A program made the position numbers and the translations under genes. Shown here piece by piece: positions 33,419 to 42,714 of a stretch of DNA of 64,000 nucleotides. Origin of the DNA: Bog-473 sp963787485. Its GTDB lineage: Bacteria > Actinomycetota > Acidimicrobiia > Acidimicrobiales > RAAP-2. Every line of letters begins with the position of its first letter. The stretch's first letter is position 1. The notes beneath the pieces were generated by a model, which made no database searches, had not been told where the DNA came from, and saw nothing but the letters and a program-made list of their open reading frames with translations. Location: positions 186,001 through 250,000 of the forward strand of contig CAWBDF010000002.1 in assembly GCA_963787485.1 (NCBI GenBank). Direction: 5' to 3'.

Positions 33419-34861
33419 TCATCGACCCAGGAGCGCGGCCGCTTCCTGCTCGATGGTCGTGCCCGTAAAGAATTCGGGGTTCAGCGCACCGTAGAACCGC
33501 ACCGGATTCTCGAAGAGGAATGCGCGGAGCTGGTCGAGATTCAAAATTCCTCGCTCGACGAGCTCGTAGGCCTCCTCGAGGGGCTCATCGAAGTCGGGAA
33601 CGTCCCAATGCCCGAGGTCGGAAGCGAAAAACGCCGGAAGGGTGGCTCCCAGTGGATTGACGCGCCTGTCGAAGGCAAGTCCCACGAGCGGATCGTCTGC
33701 TTCACAGCCCCAGGCAAAGCCAGAGCAAAACTGATCGCGAATATCTTCGACCGATGAGACCTGCGCTGCCTCGTAGTCGTCCCTCGGTCGGGTCATGCCC
33801 GCGTGGGTCCCTGCAAGCTGTTCAGCCGAGAACTTCGCCAATCGAGGATCCGCCTCGACGAGGATTTGGCGCACCCGCTCAGCATCGAGATTCTTGGGGT
33901 TCAGTCCTTGGATCGCCGCCCCCCCACGCTTGGGATAGTTGCCGGCCAAAGTGATGAAGGTCTCGACGCCGGGCGCCGCTCCCCCCTCGAGGATCGCCAG
34001 CCGCAATTCGGGGAACCTGGCGAGAACTCCCCCGAGAAATAGGGACTTCGCGAGCGCTGCACCCGCTGCGGCGAAATGGCCGGCTTGATTAAAGATGAAA
34101 TTCGAAATGGATGCCCGGTCGGTCGCGCCCATGCCGGCCGTGTGTGCCGCAAGCGTCATCTTCAACTCGATGGCCTTCGCCCAGACCGGGTCGTAGTCGT
34201 ATGGACTGTCGATCCCGAACGTGTCGATCCAACCGCGCGTCTCCCACTCGGTCACTCGCACGTCGTTGAAGCCGTCATCGTCTGCGAGCGAACCCATACC
34301 CGGAAGAGGCCGGTGCACGTGACTCGCGATCATGCCCACATTCGCACCCAGCAACTTGGCGTGCTCGAGTGCGCTGATTGCCTCATCTGGTGTATGCATC
34401 GGGATTACCGCTGCCATCGTGAACTTGTCGTGGTACGACGCGTACTGATCAGCCATGAACTCGTTGTAGAGACGGCAGATACCGACCCGTTCGTCATCAC
34501 CATGCATCTGAGTAAGGGAGATCCCCATCGTCGGGTAAAGCACGGCAAAATCGATCCCGGCCTCGGCGAGTCGTTCGTGGTATCGCTTCGGCGACGTCAC
34601 CGTGGCGTAGTATTCGGTCTTCGCCGGAACGTGCCATGAGTGCGGAAGGATCCCACCCGTGCGGCGCTCCTCCAGGTTCAAATCTTCGATCTTTCGCCGC
34701 CGGAGCATGTTCTTGAGTAGTCGCTCCTCGCCCTGTTCACGGATGTAGTCAAAGAAGACGGGTAAAAGCTCGACGACGTGACCATCGCCGTCGAGCACGG
34801 GGTGCCCGAGTGCCTCACGAATTTCCGATGAGCGCTTGTGGGACCTATCTGCATCTGTCAC
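33419..34861 (-). CDS. Amidohydrolase family protein (Amidohydro_2)
   Basis: A 480-residue Amidohydro_2 protein, the largest of the six here. LDGDGHVVELLPVFFDYI is the N-terminal metal strand and LAAHTAGMGATDRASISNF the middle region. FFASDLGHWDVPDF supplies the barrel-end Asp, where the usual Asp-Tyr-Pro-His of other members reads Asp-Leu-Gly-His. FFDYIREQGEERLLKNML resembles the region in ACMSD-like proteins that packs on the barrel. It sits between the alcohol dehydrogenase (288 bp upstream) and an SDR. That 288-bp gap shows no gene and no operator copy. Confidence 0.87.
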   Translation of the reverse strand: MTDADRSHKRSSEIREALGHPVLDGDGHVVELLPVFFDYIREQGEERLLKNMLRRRKIEDLNLEERRTGGILPHSWHVPAKTEYYATVTSPKRYHERLAEAGIDFAVLYPTMGISLTQMHGDDERVGICRLYNEFMADQYASYHDKFTMAAVIPMHTPDEAISALEHAKLLGANVGMIASHVHRPLPGMGSLADDDGFNDVRVTEWETRGWIDTFGIDSPYDYDPVWAKAIELKMTLAAHTAGMGATDRASISNFIFNQAGHFAAAGAALAKSLFLGGVLARFPELRLAILEGGAAPGVETFITLAGNYPKRGGAAIQGLNPKNLDAERVRQILVEADPRLAKFSAEQLAGTHAGMTRPRDDYEAAQVSSVEDIRDQFCSGFAWGCEADDPLVGLAFDRRVNPLGATLPAFFASDLGHWDVPDFDEPLEEAYELVERGILNLDQLRAFLFENPVRFYGALNPEFFTGTTIEQEAAALLGR

Positions 34862-35149
34862 TGGAGTCCTTCCGATGAAATTCGGGCCGCGCCGGGATCG
34901 CGGCGCTCAATGTGGTCCTAAAGAAACAAACGAGCTACGACACCGCTAGGGAAGCCACGACGGGGTGGCACGACATTGGCTCATCAGCGAGGATAGCTGT
35001 GAGTGCCGACAATGTCATCCAAATCGCGCGACGAGGCGATGCTCATGGATCACTGCGCCGAGTCGATCCCTCCTTTGTACTTTGGACGCCGTCGCTGACC
35101 GACCTCGAGGAGGGAGTGAATCAGGCCCATATCGAGGTCGAGCGACCCA

Positions 35150-36235
35150 CTACGATCCTTCCGGGGTCACAGTGATGTGCACGGCCTCCTCGCCGGCAAC
35201 CTCGCCACCGAGGATTCGCATGGCCCGATCCAACTGGTCGATAGGCATTGTGTGGGTATGAACTTTCGACAGGTCGTACTTCCGCTGCCCCAGGACCCGG
35301 ATGGCTTGGCGTTTGCCCCAAGGGGTCGCCATGTTGGCGCCGCGCACAGTCAACCCCTTACGCCCGAGGCGATTCTCGAAATCCGGGACCGGCCGATCCT
35401 TGTGTGCGGTCAAGACCAGTGTGCCCTCACCGTGCAGAGCATCAAGGCAATCCTCCACTGGCTTCACGGCATGGGGCGTGGTATCGATCGCCCGATCGGC
35501 CATCTGACCGCCTGTGACGCTGCGCACAACATCCACCACGGAATCCTCGTCCGTGTTCACGACATGGGTTGCTCCCAGCTCCAACGCTAGGTCGAGCTTC
35601 CAAGGGCGAAGTCCCCTGCCAGCGACGATGATATTCCCGGCGCCGGCCTCTCGTGCCGCGATCACGCATCCGAGACCTCGTTGTCCCGGGCCCATAATCA
35701 GAACCGTGTCCCCCAGCTGCGTGCCGGCGAGGCGCACGCCCCAGTCAAATCCAGAGCCGAGCGGGTTGAAGAACACCGCATCTTCGATCGACAGCCAGTC
35801 CGGCATCGGATACACCTGGCTATTTGGACGCATGACCAAGTACTCGGCGTACCCGCCGTTCAGCCCCGAACCGTCCTCGACCGAGGTGAGGCCGTACGTC
35901 AAACCTCGCTCACATTGCTTCCAGTTGCCTGTCAGGCATGAAATACAACTGCCGCAGGACCAGCGGCCCTCCAGCGCCACTCGGTCTCCCACCCCGACAC
36001 CGAGCCGCGCCGATGCAATCTCACCGATCCCCGCGATCCGGCCTACAACTTCGTGTCCGTCAATGACCGGATAGCACGGGATGAGGGCCCCTTTGTACTG
36101 CTCCCAATCGCTCCCGCACATCCCGCTGCCTTCGATGGCCAGAAGCGCCTCGTCGTCGCCAAGCCGATCCGGTACCGGCAGGTTCCACATCTGAATCTGG
36201 CGGTCCCCCACTTGAACCGCTGCTCTTGCTTCCAC
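35150..36235 (-). CDS. Zinc-dependent alcohol dehydrogenase (MDR family)
   Basis: Medium-chain dehydrogenase, 361 aa. The catalytic zinc ligand Cys and GroES-like fold are seen in GSGMCGSDWEQYKG. PVIDGHEVVGRI gives the His-Glu pair, and the structural-zinc Cys cluster reads WSCGSCISCLTGNWKQC. The Rossmann part is VLIMGPGQRGLGCVIAA. It should oxidise an alcohol with NAD(P), making an aldehyde for the dehydrogenase encoded 156 bp upstream. The pair suggests stepwise oxidation of a primary alcohol to an acid, which the ligase or CoA-transferase could then activate. Confidence 0.92.
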   Translation of the reverse strand: MEARAAVQVGDRQIQMWNLPVPDRLGDDEALLAIEGSGMCGSDWEQYKGALIPCYPVIDGHEVVGRIAGIGEIASARLGVGVGDRVALEGRWSCGSCISCLTGNWKQCERGLTYGLTSVEDGSGLNGGYAEYLVMRPNSQVYPMPDWLSIEDAVFFNPLGSGFDWGVRLAGTQLGDTVLIMGPGQRGLGCVIAAREAGAGNIIVAGRGLRPWKLDLALELGATHVVNTDEDSVVDVVRSVTGGQMADRAIDTTPHAVKPVEDCLDALHGEGTLVLTAHKDRPVPDFENRLGRKGLTVRGANMATPWGKRQAIRVLGQRKYDLSKVHTHTMPIDQLDRAMRILGGEVAGEEAVHITVTPEGS

Positions 36236-36391
36236 GGGTCCTCCTCATCTTGATTCGGAGTTGATGGATGGTTTTCTGGCTGGTGTTCTCAGGTCGTGAG
36301 GCTCTGCCAACGCTGAGCACATCCCGACACCCCCCCTGCGACGCACCGAGCCGCGCCGGACGGGTCCGGCAGGCGACCGCGCGATGTGGGC

Positions 36392-37861
36392 TCAACGAAT
36401 GCTGAAGTTGATCGACTTGGCCTGGGTGTTCGCGATGAGATCGTCCATGCAGGCCAAGCGACCCATCCCGCTGTCCTTGTACCCGCCGAAGGGCATGCCG
36501 GGCGCGCCACTGCGGCCGTTGACCCAGACGATGCCTGCCTCGACCTCCCGGCTGACGCGAAGCGCGCGCGACAGGTCATTGGTCCAGATCGCCGCAGAGA
36601 GACCGAATTCGACGGCGTTCATGGCCCGGACGACGTCCGACTCGTCATCCCAGGGAATGATCGACACGACGGGGCCAAAGATCTCTTCTTGGGCAATCCG
36701 CATGTCCGGACGAACTTCATCGAACATGGTTGGCACGACATAGTGCCCACAGAGCCTGGAGTCGTCAGGCCTCCCGCCGCCGACGACCAACTTGGCCCCT
36801 TCGTCCAATCCGATTTGGATGTATCGGAGCACCTTCTCGTACTGGGCCTGGGACACGACCGCGCCCATCTCGGCATCCTCGTCCAAGGGCAGGCCGAGCT
36901 TGATCTCCGAGACGATGCCCCGGTACTTCTCCACGAACTCGTCGTGGACTGATCTGTGCACAAAGACACGGCTCATGGATGCGCATGACTGGCCGGCTGT
37001 CGCCGTGAAGTTCATACCTCCCACTGCCGCTTCCACCGCACCGTCGAGATCGGCGTCGGGAAATACAACCAGCGGATTCTTCCCGCCGAGCTCCAGCGTG
37101 ACCGACTTGAGCCCGCTCGCAGCGGCGGCTTTGAAGATCTCCTTGCCTACAGCGACGCTGCCGGTGAAGATGATTCGTCGCACCGAGGGGTGCTTCGCGA
37201 GGGCTGCGCCTACGGTGGGACCTTGCCCGCTCACGATGTTCCAAGTGCCCCGGGGAAAGGTCTCGGCCACCAGCTGGGCGAGCACCAACGAAGAGATCGG
37301 GTCAGCCTCGTGCGCTCTCAGGACGAGGGGATTCCCGGCAAGGAGAGCTCCGATACTTCGCTCAATAGAGAAGAGAAAGGGATGGTTGGAAGCCGCATAG
37401 CTCACGGCGACTCCGAGTGGCTCCCTGATCACCAATCGAAACCCGTCAGATGCGTCAGGCATGGTGTCGCCCTTCAGCTCGGGCGCGATCCCGGTGTAGA
37501 AGTCGATGATGGCCAGCGTACCGAGGACGTCGCGGCGCATGGCGCTCACCGTGGCACCGCTGTCAAGGGCCTCGATACGAGCCAGGTCCTCGGCGCGCTC
37601 CGCAATCCGCTGGCGGAGCGTCCGGAAGTACCCACACCGCTCGGTGATACTCAATGCAGCCCAGCCAGGGCGTGCCCTCACCGCCGCGTTAACCGCTCGC
37701 TCCACGTCTTCCGCGGTGCCGTCCGGGACTTCCGTCAGGAATTCCAAGGTCCCCGGGCTGGTCGAGCGGAACGTCTCTTTGGACGCAGAGGCAACCAACT
37801 CCCCATCGATCAGCATCGAGTACGAATCAGCAATCTGAGGAATCGCAGCCGAACGAACCAC
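36392..37861 (-). CDS. Aldehyde dehydrogenase
   Basis: NAD(P)-dependent aldehyde dehydrogenase of 489 aa. The catalytic Glu lies in VTLELGGKNPLVVF, the nucleophilic Cys in TAGQSCASMSRVF, and the coenzyme loop in IIFTGSVAVGK. It starts at a GTG at 37,861 with GGGAGG 8 nt upstream. It heads the minus-strand group ALDH-ADH-amidohydrolase-SDR-SDR. A diverged operator copy covers its promoter. Its last 59 bp are duplicated at 31,304, which points to past recombination at this locus. Confidence 0.93.
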   Translation of the reverse strand: MVRSAAIPQIADSYSMLIDGELVASASKETFRSTSPGTLEFLTEVPDGTAEDVERAVNAAVRARPGWAALSITERCGYFRTLRQRIAERAEDLARIEALDSGATVSAMRRDVLGTLAIIDFYTGIAPELKGDTMPDASDGFRLVIREPLGVAVSYAASNHPFLFSIERSIGALLAGNPLVLRAHEADPISSLVLAQLVAETFPRGTWNIVSGQGPTVGAALAKHPSVRRIIFTGSVAVGKEIFKAAAASGLKSVTLELGGKNPLVVFPDADLDGAVEAAVGGMNFTATAGQSCASMSRVFVHRSVHDEFVEKYRGIVSEIKLGLPLDEDAEMGAVVSQAQYEKVLRYIQIGLDEGAKLVVGGGRPDDSRLCGHYVVPTMFDEVRPDMRIAQEEIFGPVVSIIPWDDESDVVRAMNAVEFGLSAAIWTNDLSRALRVSREVEAGIVWVNGRSGAPGMPFGGYKDSGMGRLACMDDLIANTQAKSINFSIR

Positions 37862-37899
37862 CCGTGAATCCTCCCGTCGTTAACCAGGACCGGATGCGA

Positions 37900-37929
37900 A
37901 TGGTAGTCCAAACACATTGACTAGGTAAA
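37900..37929 (-). promoter_or_regulatory. Diverged operator motif (site I) overlapping the aldehyde dehydrogenase promoter
   Basis: On the minus strand TTTACCTAGTCAA (37929-37917) matches 10 of 13 positions. TTTACC would be the -35 box, and TACCAT (37905-37900) follows after 18 bp. The layout is the same as at the other sites, though the sequence is weaker. Confidence 0.5.
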
Positions 37930-38243
37930 CCTATTATGTATCCCGTCGTGCGAGTGGGCTCAGGACGGACTCATTGAATGGCAAATCCAGGACCCATGCC
38001 CTCGAATCCAATCCTCCCCCACGATCCACCCCGCTATCTCAGCCCATACTGGGTCATGATGCACCTCATTCGATGGACTGGGTATCCACGCCACCGCAAG
38101 TAAACGGATCAGACAGCGATGCGCCCCACTGATACGCCCCCAACTCGATTCCGGAACCACGTTTTCAGAGAAAGAACGAGCTGACCACGGGACGTGACGA
38201 AACGGGCAGCGGCCCGCCGGCACACCGTGAACCTCGGTCAGAT
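37930..38243. other. Intergenic region without a recognisable gene
   Basis: An open frame of about 95 codons on the minus strand (37,960-38,247) has no recognisable similarity and no ribosome site, so I do not call it. No operator, repeat or RNA is seen. This marks the edge of the catabolic block. Confidence 0.4.
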
Positions 38244-39293
38244 TCACGCCGGTTCAAGGAGTCGTTGACGAAGCGTATGGACCCTGTCGGACTGCATACC
38301 GGCGGGGCCTTGCAGGTAGTCGGCAACGCTGCCGTAGCAACGGTCTAGTACTTCGAGGGCCTCCTGCATGGCCCATCTCGGCGTGGCCAATACGCCAGCG
38401 GCGGCTTCTGGGGATATCCCGGATTCGACCAGACGCTGGTAGGAGGACTCTTGATCGGTCCGCAGACGGTACCGGGCTGTGAGCCCATAGTCGTCGAGGA
38501 TCGTGTCACGGTCGACGGCGAGCATATCGAGGAGGAGCGCGGCGACGATCCCTGTACGGTCCTTGCCACCATGGCAGTGAAACACAGCGGGTAATCCGTT
38601 GTCCTCGCTGAGAGCGGTGAAAAGCTCGCCGATCTGGACCGCAGAGTGGTCGATAACGCCGACGTAGAGATCGCGAAGGATCCTCTCCCCATCGGCTTGG
38701 CTCGTCCCGGACGGAAATGCAGCCGTGTCGCGGTCCTCGGGCCGACCGAGGATCGTAAGTAGCCGGGACGGAACGGGGTTCGGCCGCTCGATGCGTTCGA
38801 CCTCTCCGCGCAGGTCGTACACAGCACCGATGCCGAGCCGATCGTAGAGAGCACGATCCCCGGGCAACAGTCCGTGCAGCGAGTCGGCTCGAAAGACCAG
38901 TCCCCAGCGGATCCTGGATCCCAGGCGCGTCCGATACCCGCCGAGATCACGGAAGTTGGTCACCCCTTCGAATGGGACCCGACGGTCCGCGGCCACTACG
39001 GCTGAACCGCCACTGCGGGGGGCAACGGATACGAAGAGCCTTCCGTTTGCCTCACGAGGCAGCCGAAGGACGGTTTGGCCGGACGGCACCGTCGTCTCGA
39101 GGCGATGCTCAAGGTGGTCTGCGGTTGACCCTCTGGCCACGTCGACCGCGACAGGTTCGCCCTCGAACTCCCAGCGCACCAGAAGCTCCCCGTCGGGCTG
39201 AGTCTCAACTTCGACGCGGGCGATCGCACCGGACACGTTCGTGCAGCCTAAGACGCCAGGACGATTGTCGAGACGGGGTAGTCGAAAACACAA
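38244..39293 (-). CDS. Tyrosine/serine protein phosphatase (PtpB-like)
   Basis: A 349-residue protein. Its C-terminal two thirds (from residue 105) match bacterial PtpB-type dual-specificity phosphatases. FEGVTNFRDLGGYRT is the signature start and VFRADSLHGL follows. The active-site loop FHCHGGKDRTGI has the Cys-x5-Arg with the Lys-Asp pair typical of this group. The first 100 residues form a separate beta-rich segment. Family members remove phosphate from protein Tyr/Ser/Thr or phosphoinositides. A GTG at 39,236 could be the start if the first 19 residues are not translated. There is no link to the upstream pathway. Confidence 0.87.
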   Translation of the reverse strand: MCFRLPRLDNRPGVLGCTNVSGAIARVEVETQPDGELLVRWEFEGEPVAVDVARGSTADHLEHRLETTVPSGQTVLRLPREANGRLFVSVAPRSGGSAVVAADRRVPFEGVTNFRDLGGYRTRLGSRIRWGLVFRADSLHGLLPGDRALYDRLGIGAVYDLRGEVERIERPNPVPSRLLTILGRPEDRDTAAFPSGTSQADGERILRDLYVGVIDHSAVQIGELFTALSEDNGLPAVFHCHGGKDRTGIVAALLLDMLAVDRDTILDDYGLTARYRLRTDQESSYQRLVESGISPEAAAGVLATPRWAMQEALEVLDRCYGSVADYLQGPAGMQSDRVHTLRQRLLEPA

Positions 39294-39360
39294 TCGGGGC
39301 GACTCAGATCAACAGTTGAAAGATGGCCTTCCACCTGGAGGTCGGGAGAGCGCCCAGGCC

Positions 39361-40122
39361 TTATGGCCCGGGGAACACAGCTCGTAGCTGCTCAAGCAGA
39401 GTGCGTTCGCCAACCACCGAGGTTGGGGTGTGGTCAGGGTCGAGCCGGCCATAGACCAGACGGATCAACGACTCCGCCGGCATGGAGAGATCGGGCTCGC
39501 CTTCGGGCTCCGCTGAGGTGAATCCGACCTGACTCGGTTCGATCGTCACTGCGAACCAGCGTTCCGGTTGGGTCGTACTCGTCATGATCGTGCGTGGGTC
39601 GCCTTCAGGCCTGGACGTGAACCTGGCAATAAGCTCGAGATTGTCCACAACTACGTCCGTTCCGTCGGCGGCCAGGGAGACGGTCGGGTCCAGCGCCACG
39701 GCGATGTCCCATTCGTGGATGAGGTGCTCGTTCAGTCGCATCCCAAGAAAGGCATCCCAGTCCAGCTCAAGCGGTCCCATGGCGAGCTTGATCCGCGCCC
39801 GATCATCTGGATGGGTTGCCTCAAGGGCGGACACCATCTCGGTATCGGCTGCCACGGCATCATTGACCTTTGCTCGGGGCGTTTTGGCGTTCCATTCGTC
39901 CCAGACCTGTTGGTTAAAGTCGTCAGCAGACTCAACATTGTCGAGCGAAGCTTGAAGCGTTCGGCGGGCGATCACTGCCCCGGATCCGAGATGCGACATC
40001 ACATCGGCAATAGTCCACTCCTTCGGGTAGGCCTGTTGGACGATAACTGTGTCATCGAGCGAGTGCACAAGATCGGCCAGCCGGTCGACTGAGGAACGGA
40101 GAGCATGGGTAGCGTCGGGCAT
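39361..40122 (-). CDS. Maleylpyruvate isomerase family mycothiol-dependent enzyme (DinB-like fold)
   Basis: A 253-residue protein with the mycothiol-dependent maleylpyruvate isomerase N-terminal fold. YPKEWTIADVMSHLGSGA supplies the helix with the His, and LNEHLIHEWDIAVALD matches the second metal-ligand helix (His-x3-His). The C-terminal part ends in RLVYGRLDPDHTP, typical of the SCP2-like tail in these proteins. I chose the ATG at 40,122, since the 38 codons upstream look non-coding. Proteins like this occur widely in mycothiol-making actinobacteria; the substrate is unknown. Confidence 0.85.
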   Translation of the reverse strand: MPDATHALRSSVDRLADLVHSLDDTVIVQQAYPKEWTIADVMSHLGSGAVIARRTLQASLDNVESADDFNQQVWDEWNAKTPRAKVNDAVAADTEMVSALEATHPDDRARIKLAMGPLELDWDAFLGMRLNEHLIHEWDIAVALDPTVSLAADGTDVVVDNLELIARFTSRPEGDPRTIMTSTTQPERWFAVTIEPSQVGFTSAEPEGEPDLSMPAESLIRLVYGRLDPDHTPTSVVGERTLLEQLRAVFPGP

Positions 40123-40790
40123 GCGCTTGACCCTACCGGTGAAAATCGCTATTCCATCGGGGTCACGGTGCACGCGGGCAGCCCCGTACACCGGAACCGG
40201 GTGCCACCGTGCGGCACAACGGGCGAGCGAAATCACCCGACGTCAGTAACTTGTCGTCGAGTCGATCCCTTCGGCGGCTGCCAGCGCGGCCGCAGCCCAT
40301 TCCTCCGGGCTTGGTTTCGGCGATCGAAGCACCCCGAGCTGCCAGTTCGGGTGGGAAGGCAGGCCTCCACCGTGCGCCACTGTTTCTCGTGGATGACTAC
40401 CGCCACCAACATCGACGCCGACGCCGACGCCGACGCCAAGGTGACCTCGCCGCCGACCTACACCGGATGAACTCTCCCGACCTCCTAGACGCTTTCGATG
40501 ACTTGTAGGCATTCCCTGACCGAGTTCTCATCCAGAGCCAACCTACGAGGCAGTAGCTCACGACTGAGATCGACGGCGACCGGGATCGAGCTGAGACCGC
40601 GGGGAGCCGATGGGTTCACGACCGTCGACTCCGTCGAAAGGGTGACGATCTGACACCGGTATCATCCCACAGGCGTAGGAATGGTTCTAAAGGGCATCGA
40701 TAGGCGACGCTAGGCTTCAGGCGTGGCGCCCGACCGCCAATTTGCCAATTCGCCGAGCACACTTCCGTATCCGCCGCTTCAACCGATCTG
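40123..40790. other. Intergenic region without a recognisable gene
   Basis: This stretch of 668 bp lies between divergent genes. Several short frames are open but none resembles a known protein. The only clear structure is a hexanucleotide repeat (separate entry). Promoters for both flanking genes must lie here, but I see no convincing boxes. Confidence 0.4.
40414..40437. repeat. Hexanucleotide tandem repeat (GACGCC x4)
   Basis: Four perfect copies of GACGCC in a non-coding region. In one frame they would encode Asp-Ala repeats, but that frame is short and has no start context. Confidence 0.8.
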
Positions 40791-42008
40791 GTGACTTCTT
40801 CTGAGGATCCAGATATCCAAGCGCAAGTCCGCGACCCTGCGCGGATACGAAAGCGGAGGCGGCGACTCGGTCGCCGGGGCAGACTCGTGCGCGCATTGAT
40901 CGTGGCACCGCTCGTCGTCGTTCTGTTATGGGCGACCGTTTCCTATACGGTCTGGATGCTGCGGCCCACGAGCCTCTCATGGAAAGTGAATAGCGTTGAA
41001 TGGGTCAGGTACAACGTCCCCTTCGGCATGGGCAACTGGGTCGCCGACCACGTCGAGCAGGTTTACTACAGCAACCAAGCGCCCAAAAAGGGCGGGCCGC
41101 AGCTGAAGAGCCTGCCGAAGGTGGGGGTAAAGCACACCACGGCCCCGGCGACCACACCATGGCCGCCGGCGATCACTCCGATTTTCCCCAACCCGCTTCC
41201 CGGCGAGGGGGTCTGGCAGCCGACCGGACCGTCGATCGATGCTGCTGCACCCGTTTTGGTAACGACGTATCGTCCTGACCCCAACTACCCACAGATCGTG
41301 GCCTACGTCGCCTGGTTCGACCACACACGTACCGAGCTCGCGTATTACCCGGGCCGCTATGAGCCGCCGAATGCAGCCGTGCGCGGGCCCACGATGGTCC
41401 CATACAGCCAGCGTTCTCGTCTCCTTGCGACCTTCAACGGCGGCTTCACCTATGTCGACGGCGACAACGGGTCAGCCGATAACGGCCAAACGAACGAGCC
41501 GCTGAAGGACGGCAACGCGACGCTCATTGGATACACGGATGGTCGCGTCGACATCGTGGATTGGAGCGGGGGACCGAACCCAGGCCCGGGCGTCGCATGG
41601 GCCCGACAGAGCCTGGCTCCGATCGTCTGGAACAGTCAGCTGAATCCCGCGTTGGACACGAATCCGGACAGCCCACAGTGGGGATACACGCTCGGCGGCG
41701 CTACTCAAGTTTGGCGCACTGGCGTTGGGATCGATGCTCGAGGCAACCTGATTTACGTTGCCGCGAATTATCAGACAGTGGTCAGCATCGCCCAGATCCT
41801 TCAGCACGTCGGAGCGGTGAGGGCAATGGAGTTCGACATCAACCCTGAATGGCACACGCTCAATACGTACAACCCCCCGGGCCTCAACCCCACGATGGTT
41901 GGGCCCAACCCGAATCAGTCGCCCGACCGCTACCTCGTCCCCGATGACCGTGACTTCTTTGCGGTCTACCGACCGGTTCCCGGTCCGGTCACTGTTCCCG
42001 TCGGGTAA
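40791..42008 (+). CDS. Membrane-anchored phosphodiester glycosidase (NAGPA)-like protein
   Basis: A 405-residue protein starting at a GTG. The N-terminus is very basic (RKRRRRLGRRGRLVR), then comes one membrane helix (about residues 33-56), giving a type II anchor with the rest outside. The outer part has LLATFNGGFTYVDG, VWRTGVGIDARGNLIYVA and AVRAMEFDINPEWHT. These match the phosphodiester glycosidase (NAGPA/DUF2233) domain, which removes a capping sugar from phosphodiesters in characterised members. A role in envelope polysaccharide or sporulation-type processes is possible. Neighbours give no hint. Confidence 0.78.
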   Translation: MTSSEDPDIQAQVRDPARIRKRRRRLGRRGRLVRALIVAPLVVVLLWATVSYTVWMLRPTSLSWKVNSVEWVRYNVPFGMGNWVADHVEQVYYSNQAPKKGGPQLKSLPKVGVKHTTAPATTPWPPAITPIFPNPLPGEGVWQPTGPSIDAAAPVLVTTYRPDPNYPQIVAYVAWFDHTRTELAYYPGRYEPPNAAVRGPTMVPYSQRSRLLATFNGGFTYVDGDNGSADNGQTNEPLKDGNATLIGYTDGRVDIVDWSGGPNPGPGVAWARQSLAPIVWNSQLNPALDTNPDSPQWGYTLGGATQVWRTGVGIDARGNLIYVAANYQTVVSIAQILQHVGAVRAMEFDINPEWHTLNTYNPPGLNPTMVGPNPNQSPDRYLVPDDRDFFAVYRPVPGPVTVPVG

Positions 42009-42714
42009 GGATCGCTCGCCTGCGAGCATTTACATCCCGTTCGCCTGGAACAGGTTTCAACTCCGCGCCGGACTGTCCCACCATCCGGTTCTGGGGTGCC
42101 ACTTTTCTGGCTAGCGACACGGACACTCCGGTCACCCAGCGCAGGAGCCCTTGGTTCCGTGCGTACCTGTCCCTGCTCCCCGCCCCGTGCGCGGCGGTTC
42201 TGGGCCGTTCCGGCCCCGGGCCCCTGTCTCCCTCCACCTGGTAGTACGGAGCGGAAGGCGGGATTCGAAGCCGCGACCGATCCCGCCGCGTCTGCGTCGT
42301 CCTCCGGACCCTGTCGGGACCCCATTCGACGTCCCATGCGGGACGAGATACTGACTCCGTGGCGTACCGCGACGGCAGCCCTTCCCCGGGCTTCGCGAGG
42401 TATGTAATTGAGCGTGCCGCGTCGATGTCAGCCCCCATCGTTCCCAATTCGAGAGAGTCTCGAACTAACCGAGCACTTCGTCGTGGGACGATCGACCGCT
42501 TGCTCTGGTTGAGAACGTACAGCCTGCGGCGAAAGCCGCCCTTGATCACCTCAGTCCCTCAGCGTTCGAACGAGGCTACTTCGGTGGCTCGATCTGCAAG
42601 ACCCGGTGCCGATCAGAGCGGGTCAACGTCATCTGAAGCCACCCCTCGCTCCTGCAGAGAATCAGCGCGAAACTACTCCCATGCCCAACAACCGTCTTCT
42701 GTGGTAGGTGCCTT
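42009..42714. other. Intergenic region with a tRNA-Gly 3-prime fragment
   Basis: No gene is recognised in these 706 bp. A short inverted repeat follows the upstream stop (CTCGC/GCGAG near 42,015). A tRNA-Gly-like 3-prime end lies at 42,248-42,278 (separate entry). Frames of 60-120 codons exist on both strands but look like chance. Confidence 0.4.
42248..42278 (-). pseudogene. tRNA-Gly 3-prime end remnant (T-arm plus acceptor), possible attachment-site scar
   Basis: On the minus strand the 31 bases include GGTCGCGGCTTCGAATCC and end CTTCCGCTCC, nearly the same as the last third of a bacterial tRNA-Gly(GCC). A T-stem mismatch is present, and the CCA, anticodon and 5-prime halves are missing. 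It is thus not a working tRNA; integrase target sites often leave such tails. Confidence 0.5.

Noticed and set aside
37960..38247. A 95-codon open frame on the minus strand
   Set aside because: No similarity recognised, no ribosome site, and weak coding character.
40400..40470. GACGCC repeats as a possible CRISPR or regulatory array
   Set aside because: Perfect short tandem units without spacers; a simple microsatellite.
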